64,000 nucleotides of DNA, taken from positions 1 through 64,000 of the forward strand of contig CAUYLG010070624.1 of assembly GCA_963573385.1 (NCBI GenBank), given 5' to 3'. Below are positions 45,467 through 58,073 of this stretch, piece after piece (the first letter of the stretch is position 1; each line of letters opens with the position of its first letter). Origin of the DNA: Cacajao melanocephalus (lineage: Eukaryota; Chordata; Mammalia; Primates; Pitheciidae). Under the pieces are notes generated by a model that saw nothing but the letters and a program-made list of their open reading frames with translations, was not told where the DNA came from and did not search any database. The position numbers were made by a program, and so were the translations under genes.

Positions 45467-45497
45467 AAAGTGGCTAGATGTAAAATCTAGCCACTTT
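45467..45497. repeat. Perfect inverted repeat (13-bp arms, 5-nt loop)
   Basis: AAAGTGGCTAGAT at 45467-45479 and ATCTAGCCACTTT at 45485-45497 are exact reverse complements around GTAAA. Confidence 0.9.
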
Positions 45498-45499
45498 CT

Positions 45500-45990
45500 T
45501 GCATTACGTGTTTTTTTAAAATTATTATTATTTTTCCCCATCATTGCCTTGGTTTTGAAAACTCTGATGCCAGTCTAATTCTTTTGCCTTCTGTAGCTTA
45601 TTTGTATTTTGGGGGTAAGCTTCAAGAAGTTTTTCATTATCTTTGAAATCTACTAGTTTTGCTACCAAATGTGTTGAGCTGATCATTCAGGATACTTTTT
45701 CCAGATACGCAGTGAGCCGTTTTAGTGGGTTGATTCAGATCTTTTTCTATTTCAACAATGTTTTCTTGTATTATAATTTTATTTATTAGCTCTGTTCCAG
45801 CATTTTTGTTTTTTTCTTTTCCAGGGACCCCAATAATATAAATGTGATTTGTTTTTTGCCTTTCTTCCATTTACAATACACTGTTTCTGGCTCTTTTTGG
45901 ATTTTTTATTTATGTATTTGTCTCGGTTATTTTCCTATCTTTCTTCAACTAAGATTATTGACATCTTGAACTCCCTGATGTGATGCACTG
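45500..45990 (-). mobile_element. Probable ancient L1 or HAL1 ORF1-region fragment
   Basis: On the minus strand a 77-codon frame (45870-45637) resembles the central part of L1-type ORF1 proteins: basic residues, then a hydrophobic Ile/Val-Gly-x-Pro segment, then acidic and Ile-rich text. The upstream sequence looks like a diverged coiled-coil region. The match is by character rather than residue by residue. HAL1, which keeps ORF1 only, is an alternative to L1M. Confidence 0.5.
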
Positions 45991-46059
45991 AGAAAAGTAT
46001 GATAACTCCAATATTACTTCTGTGGTATTTGCCCAAATGCGTAACTCCATATAATCATT

Positions 46060-46450
46060 ATAAAACATGGGACACACACAAAATTGAGGAAACTTTTCCA
46101 AAATAATTTACCAGGATTCATAAAAGTCTGATGATCATGAAAGATAAAGAAAGATGAGGAATTAATTGTCGCAGATTGGAGGAAACCGGGGAGAGACAAC
46201 TAAATGCAGTGTAGAATCCAAGAGACGATTTTGTATAGAAAGAAGAACATTACAGGAAAATCTTTGGAAATTAGAACAAGTATTGTAGTTTAGTTAATTT
46301 TGTTGTGTTAATGTTGATGTCCTGTTTTGTTTTGTTTTGTTTTTTTTGATAATTCTGTTAAGGTAATGTAAGTTGCTAACACTAAGGAAGGGTGGACAGA
46401 GGTTACACCTAAATTCTCTGTAAGTCTAAAATTCTTTCAAAATAATGTTT
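46060..46450 (+). mobile_element. Ancient LINE-1 (L1M) 3' UTR fragment
   Basis: 'gagagacaactaaatgcagt', 'gtgttaatgttgatgtcctg' and a terminal 'ctctgtaagtctaaaattct' with 'tcaaaataatgtttt' follow the order of old L1M 3' UTRs. A TTTTG repeat lies at 46322-46345. Confidence 0.6.
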
Positions 46451-47019
46451 TGAAAAAAGTCAAGTCAGCCTTGTGGATAGATTTGTAAAATTTTCTAAAC
46501 CCAACCCACTTTTTAGTAGCCTGTATATTTTCTACGGTGTTTCCCAGCCTTGTATATGCTATAGCATATGAAGGCTATATGCCAGAGTTTTCATTTTTTC
46601 TACCATACAGGAATTACCAAGTTTCAAATGATCACTTAGAACTAAAACTAGATTGTATGTAATTGAATCTTTGATGATTCAGTAGGCACTTCAGGACTTT
46701 GCAATACCTCTGGATCATGATTATGAATGTCAAATTATGGTTGTACAACATAGGAGACTCACAAAGAAGTGCCAATTAACAGATTCCTGATTGATACAAT
46801 GCCACAGAAACGAGTGTTTTCCCAATTCAGGCCTGAATTAGTGAAAGTGAAATAAAGAACTTGTTCTCTTTCTTTAAAGCATTAAGTCTAAGCTCACTTG
46901 AGCTTGTTTCTGGGGCTTATACATCTCTCTTCCTCTAAGGCAACTATAAGAAGTTGACTTCAGGTGCCATGTACCATGTTTAGGGTCATAGATGTTAAGA
47001 TGTAAAGCAAGAACATTGA
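46451..47019. other. Unique noncoding sequence, nothing recognised
   Basis: No repeat or exon recognised; a small imperfect palindrome (TATAGCATATGAAGGCTATA) sits near 46560. Confidence 0.35.
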
Positions 47020-47165
47020 GATCTTACTATGGGCTGAGAACTTCAAGATGAGGAAACAGAATCTCATAAAGGTAAGCTAACTGGCTCCCATGCTCACTAA
47101 GCTAGTAAAAGCTTTTGCCCAAATTTTCCAGATTCCCAAACTCAGGTTCCTTGAATTATCCAAGA
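47020..47165 (-). mobile_element. Probable MIR fragment
   Basis: 'caagatgaggaaacagaatc' and 'ggtaagctaactggctccca' with a diverged right end follow minus-strand MIR order. Confidence 0.5.
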
Positions 47166-47210
47166 CTGTCTTTAGAATAGAGATATAAAATCATTTGAGA
47201 ACTTGGCCTG

Positions 47211-47566
47211 TGATATGGTTTGGCTATGTCCCCACCCAAATCTCATCTTGAATGGTAGCGCCCATAATTCCCACGTCATGAGAGGGACCTGGTTGGAGGT
47301 AGCTGAATTGTGGGGGTGGGTTTTCCAGTGCTGTTCTCATGACAGTGAATAAGTCTCACAAGATCTCATGGTTTTCTAAAGGGCAGTTCCCCTGCACACA
47401 CGCTCTTTCCTGCTGCCATGTAAGATGTGCCTTTGCTCCTCCTTCACCTTTTGCCATGATTGTGAGGCCTTCCCAGCCATATGGAACTGTGAGTCCATTA
47501 AACCTTTTTTTCTTTAGAAATTTCTTAGTCTCGAGTATTTCTTCATAGCAATATGAAAATGGACTA
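47211..47566 (+). mobile_element. MaLR LTR (MST/THE1 type), 5' part
   Basis: Begins TGATATGGTTTGGCTATGTC and follows the MST/THE1 LTR through 'aagtctcacaagatctcatg', 'gattgtgaggccttcccag' and 'gtgagtccattaaacc'. A few bases from its 3' end it is interrupted by an Alu; the last bases resume at 47870-47887. It is a noncoding solitary LTR; no internal provirus sequence is seen. Confidence 0.92.
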
Positions 47567-48784
<1,218 letters not shown>

Positions 48785-49013
48785 TATTTTAATTGATTGA
48801 TTTTTCTTTTAGGGATAGGGTCTCGCTCTGTCACCCCTGCTGCAGTGGCATGATTGTAGGTCACTGTAACCTCAGATTCTTTGATTCAAGCTATCCTCCC
48901 ACTTCAGTCTCCCAGATAGTTAAAACTACAGGCACACACTTATAATGCCCCCATGCTGGCTAATTTTTTAAAAAAATTGATAGGGACGGGGTCTCACTAT
49001 GTTATCTGGGCTG
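48785..49013 (-). mobile_element. Old Alu (AluJ or FLAM), 5'-truncated
   Basis: 'agggatagggtctcgctctg' through 'cagtctcccagatagttaaa' and 'gacggggtctcactatgtta' reads as a highly diverged minus-strand Alu that ends inside its own 5' region. Confidence 0.85.
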
Positions 49014-50324
49014 GGAGAAATATTTTAAATACTTCTTCAGACATCTCCAAAATTTACATTTTACATTCTTGTCCTGAAATCCAATCTTAGTTTGTAATGG
49101 CATATATGTGTCAAGGTGCTTTTAACAACACGAATGTTTGGTGTGGCGTAGAAAGTCCTTGAGCGAAATCTGCCTTCAATGTGCACTTAAGTTTCCCTTA
49201 AAGGAGAGCGGCAACTGAGCTTATAGAGGTAAGGGTAACATTTGAACTCTTCTGTAAGAAATCAGAGTACTAGGAACTAGGATATTGAATTTCACTTTTC
49301 CCCGTGCTGACATTGACTTTCCTCTGGAGCATCACCAACTGGTGAGATCTGGTTCAGTTGTGTGATTTTTTTGTTTTTCTTCAGTAACAAAAATCCAGAG
49401 ATACAAATGCAGGGCTTAGGGGGCTCTCATATAGATTTGCCATATTCCTGAGGGTCTGTGGGAGCTTAATCACTTTCATATTTTATTTATAAAGCAAATG
49501 TTCTGTGACATTGAAACATTAAATGTATTATACTCAGTCATGTGCAATGTAAAATTTGCTAAAATCTCTGATTAATTTAATATGAGTGATTTTCATTCTT
49601 TGATATGTGGCCTTGGTGTAATTTATAGCAAGCTATAAATATTTGAAATGCCATGAAAATGTGGTTTGGGGAACAGTATTAACACCTGCCTTCTATTCTA
49701 GTCGGGTTATATTAAGCTCTGAATGTACATGGGTATGTTTCTGGGATATTATTTGATCTGTGGTCTGTCTGAATCTGTGTATGTAGTGACTGGATGAATT
49801 AAAAGGGGCTCTCACTATTTTCTTAGCTTTTGATCTGAAACCAAGTCTAATGTTGGGAGTTTTATAGCAGCATTCCTTTTCTGTACTTTTTAATTCCTTG
49901 TAGAAGCAGAAATGCCAAAGTACTTTGCATGCTAACTCCTCTCCTTATTACTCCACACAGCCTTCCCAATTCAGTATGTGCATTATAAACAGGAAATAAA
50001 TAACATGATCCCCGTTAAAGCCTGTACCCAGAGACACAGACATTGGATATGGTCCTGGTGACATTCGTCCTGTCATGATATGGCTCAGCCAACCTGCCCA
50101 GGGAACTACAAGGATAAGGATTGTCCTGGAATCTGATCCTTTCCTGCTTCCTTGGGAAGGCAGGTGAAAGGGGCAGCCTCTGATACTGCTCTCTGAGCTC
50201 AGTGCCCTAAGATTTGCCCCTCCTACATCCATCTTATTCTTAAGAATGGATAGAGTGAGTGTCAAGCAGAACCCGTGAAAGCTTTTGGCTTTCCCTAAGC
50301 ACTTCCTGGACTCCACTACTGAGT
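49014..50324. other. Unique noncoding sequence
   Basis: No repeat or exon is recognised. The block 49480-49700 is AT-rich with TTAATTTAATATG-like motifs. A 122-codon minus-strand frame (50316-49948) has no recognisable domain and no splice support. Confidence 0.4.
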
Positions 50325-50510
50325 AATCTCAACCTCATGAGCCTCACTTCCCTTATCTGTCAATGATGGGTGATAATAGTGCCTATCTCATAGGATTGTT
50401 TTAAGAACTAGAGATTGAACATGTGAAGAGAGAGGGGGGCAAAAAGGGTGAGAGCACTCATGCATACTTGGTACATAGTATGGGTGTGTTGTTATTATCA
50501 CTGTACTTCT
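50325..50510 (+). mobile_element. MIR SINE
   Basis: 'cctcacttcccttatctgtc', 'cctatctcataggattgttt' and 'tacttggtacatagtatggg' follow plus-strand MIR order. Confidence 0.8.
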
Positions 50511-51684
50511 TTCCCCTACTATTAATAATTCTAACTGTAAATGACTTGACATTGAGTCACAGGTGGTGAAACAGCCTGTTTGTTGCTCACTTGGCAGTTA
50601 ATGACCAATCCAGTAACAGAATGTGGGATTCCTGACTCCTACTTCAGGGTTTACTCTACCTGATCATGATGCTATTTGCCCTCTTAGTATTCCATATTTA
50701 ATGATATTTATGTCTTGTGCATTTCCTTTCAAAACAATAAAAACCAAAGTGAAGCAAAACAGAAAACAAATATTCTTGCAAATAGCATTTAGTGAGGGCA
50801 GAGGAAATTGAACTTCCCTTTTCTGTGTGTTCCCCTTTCATTCTGAGTGAGCCATAGAATTACACCTAAAAGTTATGTAGCTGCTTCTTTTTCCTTCTAC
50901 GAGATGAGCGATTTATGATTTATGGAATCAGCTGGGGATTTACTTATGCAAGTGAACTTCTGCCATTTTAACTGCATTTCTAATGGATGATGTGCCTGGG
51001 GAGGTGTGGGGGTTGGTGTTACGGCTGCTGCTACAATCTGGCATTTGGGAAATGGCATCAGGTTGTCTCCACTTTGTGACACGGGGCTCAACTCATCAGC
51101 CTTTCCAAAGACTGCTGTGTAATATTTGAGGGTCGGAATAAAATATATTTAAAAATATACTTTATTTCTCTATATAGGCATTACAATCCCTTTAGAAGGT
51201 ATTGAGGGAGCTTGTTAAATGGGAAATAAAGCTAAGGAGGAAACAACGAGTGAATTATATTAGCTGACATTGAAAGCAGTAGCTTATTAAAATAGTATTT
51301 TATAATTATTTTACTTAGCCCAATGTTTTCCAAATATTATTCTGTCTTTCCAGTATTCCTAGCAGAGACATGGAAAGCAGGCCCATTTATCAACTATACG
51401 ATGTGACAGTCAAATGGAAATTTGGGCTAGATTTTCACTTGTGTGAATTTATACCCTGGAAGTTGGACATTCATGGTCAAGTGGTCTGGAAGGTAGGGGA
51501 ATCCCTGGGTGAATGGTTGTTGTTTTAGTCAGTGAGATATTTGGAAGGTAAGTTTTCTCTGGAGAAGTTGGCTTTGCTGTCTTGTTTCCAATTTGTTGAA
51601 ATTAAACGGTACATTCAGGTAGTATGGTCTAATGGTTACAGTAATGCTTGTGAAGATGAGAAATGTATTTGTATACACATAAGC
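50511..51684. other. Mostly unique noncoding sequence
   Basis: The part 50550-50680 may be another diverged minus-strand MIR. No gene is recognised. Confidence 0.35.
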
Positions 51685-51850
51685 TATATTAGTTTCCTAT
51701 GGCTGCTGTAACAAATCATCACACACTTAGTGGTTTAACACAACACACATTTATTTTCTCACAGTCCTGGAGGTCAGAAATCTAAAATGAGTTAGCAGGG
51801 TTACGTTCCTTCTGGAGGCTCTAGGGGAAAATCTATGACAGCATCCCTTC
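51685..51850 (-). mobile_element. MLT1-type MaLR LTR, 3' part
   Basis: 'attagtttcctatggctgct', 'tctcacagtcctggaggtca' and 'tccttctggaggctctaggg' match the reversed MLT1 3' region seen more fully at 13826. Similarity fades after about 51850. Confidence 0.8.
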
Positions 51851-52149
51851 CCCAGTACTTTCCCAAACTCATCTTCCTTTGCTTCCTTAAAATCGCTCTT
51901 TCTTCAGACAGGCTGGGACGCTCACTGTGCCCTGAGTGGGCTGGGTGGATTCCTATCTCTGAGCCTTACATAGTCTCCATTCTTCATCCTGGGAGGCTCC
52001 AGTTTCAACTCCAGCCTCAAGGATTTCTCCTTTCTCTGAGCCCACCCGTAGTGGGCCTACCCATCCATTTGGCATTTGTTAGGGAGTGTCTACATCAGTT
52101 AATTGTCTTTATATGTCAGTAGGTCTTATTTCTCCAAATAATTATAACC
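51851..52149. other. Unclassified sequence, possibly the diverged rest of the LTR
   Basis: A 95-codon plus-strand frame (51835-52122) starts inside the LTR and has no domain. No clear family match remains. Confidence 0.35.
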
Positions 52150-52250
52150 TGGAGAACTGGGGCCATTCCTTGCACATTTGCATGCTTTCCACTCAGCATT
52201 TAGTACACAGTAAGCCTTAAATACATATTTCTTGATAACAGCATGTGTGA
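52150..52250 (+). mobile_element. Probable L2 LINE 3' fragment
   Basis: 'cttgcacatttgcatgcttt' is followed by 'agcatttagtacacagtaag' and 'ccttaaatacatatttcttg', an L2-like terminus. Confidence 0.5.
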
Positions 52251-53859
52251 ATACGGATTAGCTTTACAGGGCTTTTGTTCTGGGATTTATTTTCCTGTGG
52301 TATTAATCAGGTACTTTATGCTATTTAAATGTATTGACATTTAATTTCTTAGCTTTCACATAGTGGAAACCCCCTCAGTCTACCATAGAGAATTATGTAC
52401 TGACTCATTTTCATGACTGTGAAACTATATGAAAGTTCATGTAAGTTTTGTGGTAAGCTAGACACCTTTTATAGTTTTGACAATAGCGACTTTTCCTAAG
52501 CTTCAGTCCATGTATCAGACTAGGCCTATTTAAAAGGAGTTCTTATCTATGGAGATTTTTCCTCCCTGCTTAAGATGTCTGAAATTTCTATTAACAAAGC
52601 CCTCTCTTCTTGTGCATTATATTTCTAAGGCATAATCTTTGTAATTTCCTCCAAGGATTTCCTCAATATGAAAGAGTAAACTGTTTTACCAAAGCTATTG
52701 AATATACATTGCTTTTTCAATAGGATATTTTTCCACCTGATGCTACTGTTCCTACTGCCAAACTGAGAAGTATATGCATGTTAGCGAATGAACATGCTTC
52801 TAAAAACAGACACTGCGTATGTGGGAAAAACATTTCTAGAGACTTTCAAGGTAAAAAGGAGTCTTGATCACCAGACCAGTACTAGGTTTGTGGCTTATGT
52901 AAGACCTGGATTGGTAAGTTAGTTATTTTCCTTGTGGCAGCCCCGTAACTGAAAGAAACAAGCAGTGCTAGCTGAGGATAGACATTTTGTACAAGAGAAT
53001 TTTCTGATTAGTAAGAAAAGATAACCAATGTGTAAATATTTATGATCCAACTGGTGAAATTTCCCAAGTGGTTTTGAGACCTTGGAGAATGTGGCCTTCA
53101 TGAAGTCTTTCTTTGGTTCTCTCTTTCCCCCTTTTTAAAACTTGGCTCTTGAAAAGGAGGGGGAGGGAGGGAGGTGGACAATCTTTTAGAGAAGTTACAA
53201 AATAATCACTGTGTTTGTGTCAAAGCTGCCTTTTGAGACTATAATAATGATCATGTCATAGATTTTAAGACAGTCACAGTTTCTAAATTGGACAGGCTGT
53301 TTCCAGTAGACTCAATACTGACCGTAAGTATTGTTGTTAGGCTTCATTATGGCCTGTTTCCATTTTACATCCCCTAATATATTAGGCCATAGAAATCAGA
53401 AGTATGAATTCACACTTTCATTTATGATTGCAGCTCCCTACTTACCTTTAAGTCCTTTATTTTGCAGGCTCAAGTGGCCTCTTGTGCTGGCAATTAGCCA
53501 ATTGCAGGTGCAAAATCTTGATGGCATCCATAGGGAGGCTTTGGTGGGAATTGTCTGAAGAAATGGATCCCTCTTTATGCACTTGGATGCGGAATTTGTG
53601 AGGGGATGGGTGTAGAGAATATTAAATGCATAACAGATGACCTCTCAGGAAAGTATTACAAGTGAAAATAAATGTGAAATTGCTTGTCTACGGATTGACC
53701 TTCTTTGATTAGGCCAAAGAGACCCTTCACCCTAAGCCCTTTGTGATAGAAATACCTGGGGGGAGACATTAAGAGGTATACTCCATCCTTAGATGGAGTG
53801 TAATTACAAATACCATAATTACAAAGATTATGCCTTACAATGGCCATCTGCCTAAAGAG
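52251..53859. other. Unique noncoding sequence
   Basis: No repeat or exon is recognised. A guanine-rich GGGGGAGGGAGGGAGG stretch lies at 53158-53173. Confidence 0.4.
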
Positions 53860-54295
53860 TTCAGTAATGGGTTGGCCTTCCATGTCTTTCCATCCCCATT
53901 CAAAATCAAGGCAAAATGTTAGAGCTTGGAATGTGAGCGCCAGCACAATTTACCCCCCAGCTTTATCTCCGGTCACATGCCCTCATGAGCCCCGTGCTGT
54001 AGTCTCCTGTCGTCACCTGAGCGTGCTCTCTCTCTCTCTCTCTCTCTGAAATTCCTTTCCCTGATTTTACTTTAACTGATTTGTAAAGACACACATCAGG
54101 TCCTCATCACTTCTGAGAAACTTTTCCAGATCATTCTAGCCAAAGATAAAATCTTTATCCACCACATTCCTGCTGCATTCTGTATCACTGTTTTTGTACT
54201 TACCCTTGAATTAGAGTAATTTATGCCTCATCGATTTGTGTACTCCTGTAAAACCTAGCCTGGTGCTTTGGCACCAGTTCATTAAATTAATAACA
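53860..54295 (+). mobile_element. L2 LINE 3' end with an internal TC microsatellite
   Basis: 'ccccagctttatctccggtc', then a TC run at 54028-54048, then 'tcctgctgcattctgtatca' and 'cctagcctggtgctttggca' follow L2 order. The 69-codon frame across it is not a gene. Confidence 0.65.
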
Positions 54296-54889
54296 ACTCT
54301 ACATTCAGTTTAGGAAAAACTTGACATAAGAAAATCTGAGCACATTCTTTTAAATAAGATATGTAAGAATTGACAACTCATTAATGACTTCATTGAGAGG
54401 CTCGGCGGACCTTCAGAGACGGAGAGCTGAATTGTTAGGACAAACTGTCAATTGATGATCAATTAGAAGTGAAGACAAATCATTTGTAAAACTATAATCA
54501 AAGAGGAAGTGGGAAGTGACTGATGATAGTTTAATTTACACACAATTTTGTGTACCTACAAGCTTTGCTGTTTTTTTAATTTTTTTTTTTTTGCCTGCTA
54601 CACCTTTCTGAAATGTCTTCCATTATTGTAGAAGTAGATGGAAAGCTGAATTGGCCCATTGAATGAGAGCAATGTCTGTCAATGCCATTTATGAATCTAA
54701 TGCTAGAGGCCAGATTGAAGAAATGAGATACAGTATTCTATTTTTCAACCTCCTGTAGGAGTGATCCCTGCTTGGCAAGGTGAACATATATGAGATGCAG
54801 TTTTGCCTCATCATAGCCAGCAAGATTTGAAAAGACCAACCTTCAGAGTCAGCAGATTCAAAACTACTATATCAGGCCACTTCCTCCAT
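54296..54889. other. Unique noncoding sequence with candidate regulatory content
   Basis: No transposon is recognised. It contains a 15-bp palindrome at 54450-54464 and two TGTCA motifs (54446-54450, 54677-54681), the TALE (MEIS/TGIF) core. A T-run lies at 54580-54591. Confidence 0.4.
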
Positions 54890-54931
54890 CTTTTCCTCCC
54901 TCCCTCTCTCTTTTTCTTTCTCTCTCTCTTT

Positions 54932-54984
<53 letters not shown>

Positions 54985-55120
54985 TTTCTCTTTCTCTGTT
55001 TTTTTCTCTCTCTCTTTATTCTTCCTTTCTTTCTTTTTCCTTCTCTCTTTTCTGCTTTTCTTCCTCACTTTCCTTCTTTCTTTTTCACCCTTATGTTTAT
55101 TGACAGGCAAAGATAAAGGA
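54890..55120. repeat. CTTT-rich polypyrimidine microsatellite
   Basis: About 230 bases of C and T with a core of TTTC units at 54932-54982. Read either way it yields spurious Phe/Leu/Ser-rich or Lys/Arg/Glu-rich open frames. Confidence 0.95.
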
Positions 55121-55193
55121 CTAATCAGTTTTCTTTAATGAATAAATGATTCTATGCAAGAGAAAGGGGAAATGATCATTTAACTTTACATTA

Positions 55194-55296
55194 TTTCCCC
55201 ACACCTCCCTTCTTTTCTTCTTTTCTTCTTCCCTCCTTCCCTCCCACCCTTCCTTCCTTCCTTCCTTCCTTCCTTCCTTCCTTCCTTCCTTCCTTC
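55194..55296. repeat. (CCTT)n microsatellite adjoining the Alu tail
   Basis: CTTTT, then CCCTCC, then at least ten CTTC units lead directly into the Alu. It occupies the position of the Alu A-tail in reverse, so it probably grew from that tail as AAGG units. Confidence 0.9.
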
Positions 55297-55578
55297 TTGA
55301 GATGGAGTCATGCTCCATCTTCCAGGCTGGAGTGCAGTGGCACAATCTCGGCTCACTGCACTTCCGCCTCCCAGATTCTAGCAATTCTCCTGCCTCAGCC
55401 TCCTTAGTAGCTGGAATTACAGGCGCACACCACCACACCCGGCTAATTTTTGTGTTTTTAGTAGAGACGGGGTTTCACCATGTTGGTCAGGCTGGTCTCG
55501 AACTCTTGTCCTCGTGATCCACCCACCTTGGCCTCCCAAAGTGCTGGGATTACAGGCGTGAGCCACCACACCCAGCCC
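55297..55578 (-). mobile_element. Alu SINE, full length (AluS-like)
   Basis: Starts 'gagatggagtcatgctccat' and ends 'agccaccacacccagcc'. Open frames on both strands here are standard Alu readings, not genes. The A-tail side has become a CCTT tract. Confidence 0.97.
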
Positions 55579-56739
55579 AAAATGAACCTATGTTTCTGTT
55601 GGCTGGTGTAATTTTTTGCCCTGTTCCAAAATGTTGTCATCAACTCTTGAAGGTTTGCAGGTTTGCGGCAAGTTTATATGTCTTTTGTCACCCAGCACAA
55701 TTCATACCTGCTTTTTCCTCCTGTGACTTCCATACTAAGGAATATTAAAGCCCATTTTAGCCTAAGCAAAACAGAGTTTTAAAATACGCAGCAGGTAGAA
55801 TAAAGAAATGCAACAATGCACTCAGAAGCCAAGGGCTGAGTCTTCTCAGCTAATGCATTATTTCAAGTCTCTGTCACTGGCCTTCTTGCACATAGAAGTT
55901 ATGTGATAAGTTTGGAGAAGTTAGAATGGAATTTTACATTGACAATGTCATTTTGGTGGTTTAAACCTAGATGGAGTTGTCAAACCATTATCGTGGCTCT
56001 GCATTACAATCCCTAAAAGAAAATTACTGTATGTGAAATTAAAATGAATAGTTTCTGATTTTCCCATCTCTTTTCTATTTGTGCCTTTAGGGGGCCTTTA
56101 AGGACTAGAAGGCAGAATATTATGAAAGGAGATAGATATATTTATTCTACTCATGAGAAGGCCCAATGCTCTTGGCTTCACCGCCTGTGAATCATCATGT
56201 CTTTCCTCCCTTGAAGGATAAATATGGCATTCATTCCAACCCATTTAGCCCATTATTCTTTTGTATATAAAATAGGTCCAATTAAGACATTCTTGTGTTA
56301 ATTTCTGCATTCTATGTATGGCTAGAAAGAATTTAAAAATATCCATCACAGCAAATGTCTCAAAATGTTTCATGCATACTGAGCATACCACTCTTGCCCC
56401 CCTCTTCAACCCAAAGGCAATAATTCACCCAATCATGGAGATTTGTGATTTTATGTTTTCCACTTACCTACATTAAGGCTCTGTGTATGCACAATTCAAT
56501 ATTTAGATGAAGCCATATATTTGTAAATATCTGGGGTTTTTACTGAAAGTTTCCATTTTTATCCAGATGTCTGACATCATAGAAAATCAGTCTAAGAGTC
56601 TGCTCTTTATATGTTAACTCATTCATGGTTACTCAAGCATACAAACAGAAACAGACATGCTTACCTTGTTCTTCTCTGCAGCCCCTGCCCCTCCTCAACC
56701 ATTGAGGGGGTGGGATCATCCCGTTCTAAAGTGTCTAAC
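55579..56739. other. Unique noncoding sequence, nothing recognised
   Basis: No repeat family or exon is seen. Confidence 0.4.
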
Positions 56740-56900
56740 TGAAACTTTATTGTATGTCTTTCACTGGTCACGGCAATTCATTAGACAAGCCACTCTGGGC
56801 TCTAATCTTCCTCCGTTTACTAGCCATGTGATCTTGGGGAAGTCATTGAACTTCTCTTTGGAGCTGGCTTCTTTAACTCTTAAAAATGAAAGGAACCCAG
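56740..56900 (+). mobile_element. MIR SINE fragment
   Basis: 'tagccatgtgatcttgggga', 'agtcattgaacttctctttg' and 'cttaaaaatgaaaggaaccc' follow plus-strand MIR order. The 90-codon frame over it is not a gene. Confidence 0.65.
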
Positions 56901-57698
56901 GGAAGAGATGCGGTCTTATAATTGCTTAGACTCCATTGCAACCCAAAGTTCTGTGAATTTCTTTAGTTGTACCTTGTATGAAAATTAACAGTCGATGAAT
57001 ATTATTGTGAAGGTGTCCCTTGTGTAATAATTTAGCATACTTTAAGGTGATGTTGACATCTTGTGTGTAAGTTGGTAGAGGAAACAATAACCAAAAAGTG
57101 TTTTCAAAATTTCAAAATAAAAGGACAACGTTTTCAAAGACCCCTTGAATGTTGAATGCTGCATATTGATGCAATTCACATTCACCTTATGTTTACTCCT
57201 TGTAAAATCTTTCTTGTGTATACCTCTTCAATAAAATCAGCATGTAAGAACCTCATACAAAATATCTATCCTCAAGATCCTATAACATTTGGTTACTAAA
57301 AAGATTCACTGCCAGAAGAGATACAACAAAGCTCCTCTGAATTATGATGTAAAACTTTGAATTTCAAAATGTTGCTTTCCATTGAAAGGTATCTTTCCAC
57401 TAGGGAAAACATGATAGATCTTTACATAAGAATGATATCCGGGGAGAGCATTTAGGGTGTATATACAACGAACCTTACTTATTATTTTTTTCTCTCTCTC
57501 TGAGTGTATCTGTACATTTATATTTATGTGTGTATATATTTATATATGAATATCTATTGTTTATTTTATTAGAAGCTGAAAGTTATTTATAACCTGAATT
57601 ATGTTCTTTCTGTGACTAACGCTTTAAAAATTCTAAATATCTGTTTGAGTCATTAAAATAAAATCTTATTTTCTTACCTAAGGGACACCTGAGGTTTA
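56901..57698. other. Unique noncoding sequence
   Basis: AT-rich, with a short TC run at 57491-57500 and TATA-rich text near 57530. No repeat family or exon is recognised. Confidence 0.4.
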
Positions 57699-58073
57699 TA
57701 GCCTGTGTTAGTCTGTTCTCACGCTGCTATAAAGAACTGCCTGAGACTGGGTAATTTATAAAGGAAAGAGGTTTAATTGACTCACAGTTCCACAGGGCCG
57801 AGGAGTCCTCAGGAAACTTGCAATCATGGTGGAAGGGGAAACAAGCACGTCCTTCTTCACGTGGTGGCAGGAAGGAGAAGTGGCGAGAAAAGGGGGAAAA
57901 GCCCCTTATAAAACCATCAGATCTTGTGAGAACTCACTCACTATCACAAGAACAGCATGGGGGTAACTGCCCCCGTGATTCAATTGTCTTCACCTGGTCC
58001 TGACCTTGACACATGGGAATTATTATAATTCAAGGTGAGATTTAGGTGGGACACAGAGCCAAGCCATATAGCC
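57699..58073 (-). mobile_element. MaLR LTR (MST/THE1 type) with 5-bp direct repeats
   Basis: Plus-strand text starts TGTGTTAGTCTGTTCTCACG and runs to 'acacagagccaagccata', the reverse of an MST/THE1 LTR. TAGCC stands at 57699-57703 and at 58069-58073, as expected for an LTR-element insertion, so the LTR proper is 57704-58068. It is a solitary LTR with no internal region. Confidence 0.92.

Noticed and set aside
53158..53180. G-quadruplex at the GGGGGAGGGAGGGAGG stretch
   Set aside because: Only three runs of three or more guanines are present; the fourth has two, so the canonical four-run pattern is not met.
54803..55438. Long Phe/Leu/Ser-rich and Lys/Glu/Arg-rich frames on both strands
   Set aside because: They are translations of CTTT and CCTT microsatellites and of the adjoining Alu.
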